From contig JBQEKC010000001.1 in the NCBI GenBank assembly GCA_052103595.1, positions 434,001-498,000 of the forward strand: a stretch of DNA of 64,000 nucleotides. The letters are read 5' to 3'. The notes beneath the pieces are model-generated. The model was not told where the DNA came from. It ran no database searches and saw nothing but the letters and a program-made list of their open reading frames with translations. The position numbers and the translations under genes were made by a program. Shown one piece after another: positions 63,289 through 64,000 of the stretch. The DNA comes from CAMEGH01 sp052103595 (GTDB taxonomy: Bacteria > Patescibacteriota > Saccharimonadia > Saccharimonadales > Saccharimonadaceae). Positions within the stretch are counted from its first letter, which is position 1, and each line of letters starts with the position of its first letter.

Positions 63289-64000
63289 TTAATCTCTTGC
63301 TACCACAGTATAGGTAACCGTTTGCGCATACGTACCCGCTGGCTGTTCTGGCGGAATACTCACCCCGTACCATACTGTCGTTGATTGATTTTCTACCGCT
63401 GCTGTTTGCGTACGAATAATTGCCTCAGAAGCTGGCGCTGGCAACCCCGCCCACAAGTAGTTACTTGTGGCAACATTTTGCTCTACAGTACCGCCGCTGC
63501 CAAACCCGGCAATATTTGGTACACGGAATCCCCACGAAGCGCCCGTCAGTTGCGTCGGTGCAGCTGGCGTTCCGCCTACAGGATTAATCGTATCGCTATT
63601 ATTTGCATGTGTAAGCGTCTGGTTATTTGCCGCCAGCGACAGCGTGTATCCTGTGACGCTATTTGTTGAAACATTCGCCGCATGACTACCACTTGATATG
63701 CGAGTCGAACTGCCTGGCGTAACATCAATCGATACGGCTGTTGGCGCTGCTACGCTAACATATCGCATAGCTGCCTCTGGCTGGTTCGACCATAAACCTT
63801 GTCCAGTTTGATTGATAGCCGCCACCCGGAAACGATATGTCATGCCAGCTTCAAGCGGTGGTGCCGGAACAAGCAATGACGTAGCCGTCGAAACACTATC
63901 ATCGTATACCTGCCACGTTGCTCCATGATCAGGAGAATATTCTATTCGATAGTCTGAAATCGGTGAGCCGCCAGTGTTCTGCGGTGCCGTCCATGCAAGT
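63289..64000 (-). CDS. FN3-containing secreted protein, N-terminus outside the window
   Basis: The visible 236 residues begin inside a fibronectin type III domain (LAWTAPQNTGGSPISDYRIEY, YRFRVAAINQTGQGLWSNQP), followed by the same beta domain as the 62655 product: SVDV-like strands, GYTLSLAANNQ, LTGASWGFRVPN, TTVWYGVSI and GTYAQTVTYTVVARD at the stop. It likely extends upstream with more repeats. It is transcribed towards the DUF916 cluster, with a separate promoter region between (63186-63288). Confidence 0.8.
   Translation of the reverse strand, partial: LAWTAPQNTGGSPISDYRIEYSPDHGATWQVYDDSVSTATSLLVPAPPLEAGMTYRFRVAAINQTGQGLWSNQPEAAMRYVSVAAPTAVSIDVTPGSSTRISSGSHAANVSTNSVTGYTLSLAANNQTLTHANNSDTINPVGGTPAAPTQLTGASWGFRVPNIAGFGSGGTVEQNVATSNYLWAGLPAPASEAIIRTQTAAVENQSTTVWYGVSIPPEQPAGTYAQTVTYTVVARD

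Overview
The window looks like a chromosomal segment of a Patescibacteria/CPR bacterium, most probably Saccharibacteria (TM7). The gene complement fits: compact, heavily overlapping operons; ObgE, MltG, RuvX, a PilM/FtsA-like ATPase with a large single-pass partner, several type IV pilins, an RpfB-like lytic factor, LPXTG-type surface proteins, a short alanyl-tRNA synthetase and many small membrane proteins. UGA is used as an ordinary stop (for example in ATGA overlaps), so the code is not the UGA-Gly code of Absconditabacteria/Gracilibacteria. This placement is inferred from gene content, not from a phylogeny.

Layout. 0-5 kb: LiaF-like fragment, TspO, TrhO, a broken MFS transporter, then an ABC exporter preceded by a small upstream ORF. 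5-14 kb: ribosomal protein L25, DedA, UvrA, exonuclease I, an unassigned structured transcript of about 530 nt, and ObgE. 13-20 kb: a LysM-CHAP cell-wall hydrolase with a long folded leader and an apparent ATT start, then MltG-RuvX-545 aa protein-PilM/FtsA-like. 20-31 kb: lipoprotein, AlaS, pilin, MnmA-YdcF-cysteine desulfurase, TatD-MetG-YfiH-RsmA-RpfB. 32-40 kb: PcrA/UvrD helicase, a disordered tail-anchored protein, TpiA-Pgk-Pyk, a GH5 glucanase and tRNA-Glu. 40-46 kb: an accessory stretch with a pentapeptide-like protein, small unknowns, a (PPTTT)9 protein with a structured leader, and an LPXTG protein. 46-50 kb: histidine kinase, methyltransferase, response regulator, FolD. 50-54 kb: tRNA-Lys and a three-gene minor-pilin operon ending in a pilin-type protein that carries a seven-bladed RCC1 propeller. 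54-60 kb: serine-recombinase relic, tRNA-Arg, MurB, a leadered pilin, GlyA, an XRE-MurA fusion, a YjdF-like membrane protein, tRNA-Gly. 60-64 kb: tRNA-His and a secreted-protein cluster with a DUF916-like protein and an FN3 protein that runs off the window.

Two themes recur. First, initiation: about twenty genes have a TGnTATAMT-type extended -10 box ending 5-9 nt before the start codon, so their mRNAs should be leaderless, while operon-internal and surface-protein genes carry Shine-Dalgarno sequences or overlap the upstream stop. Second, the cell surface: pili, peptidoglycan synthesis and lysis (MurA, MurB, MltG, CHAP, Rpf), and wall-anchored or secreted proteins make up a large share of the content, as expected for an episymbiont living on another bacterium.
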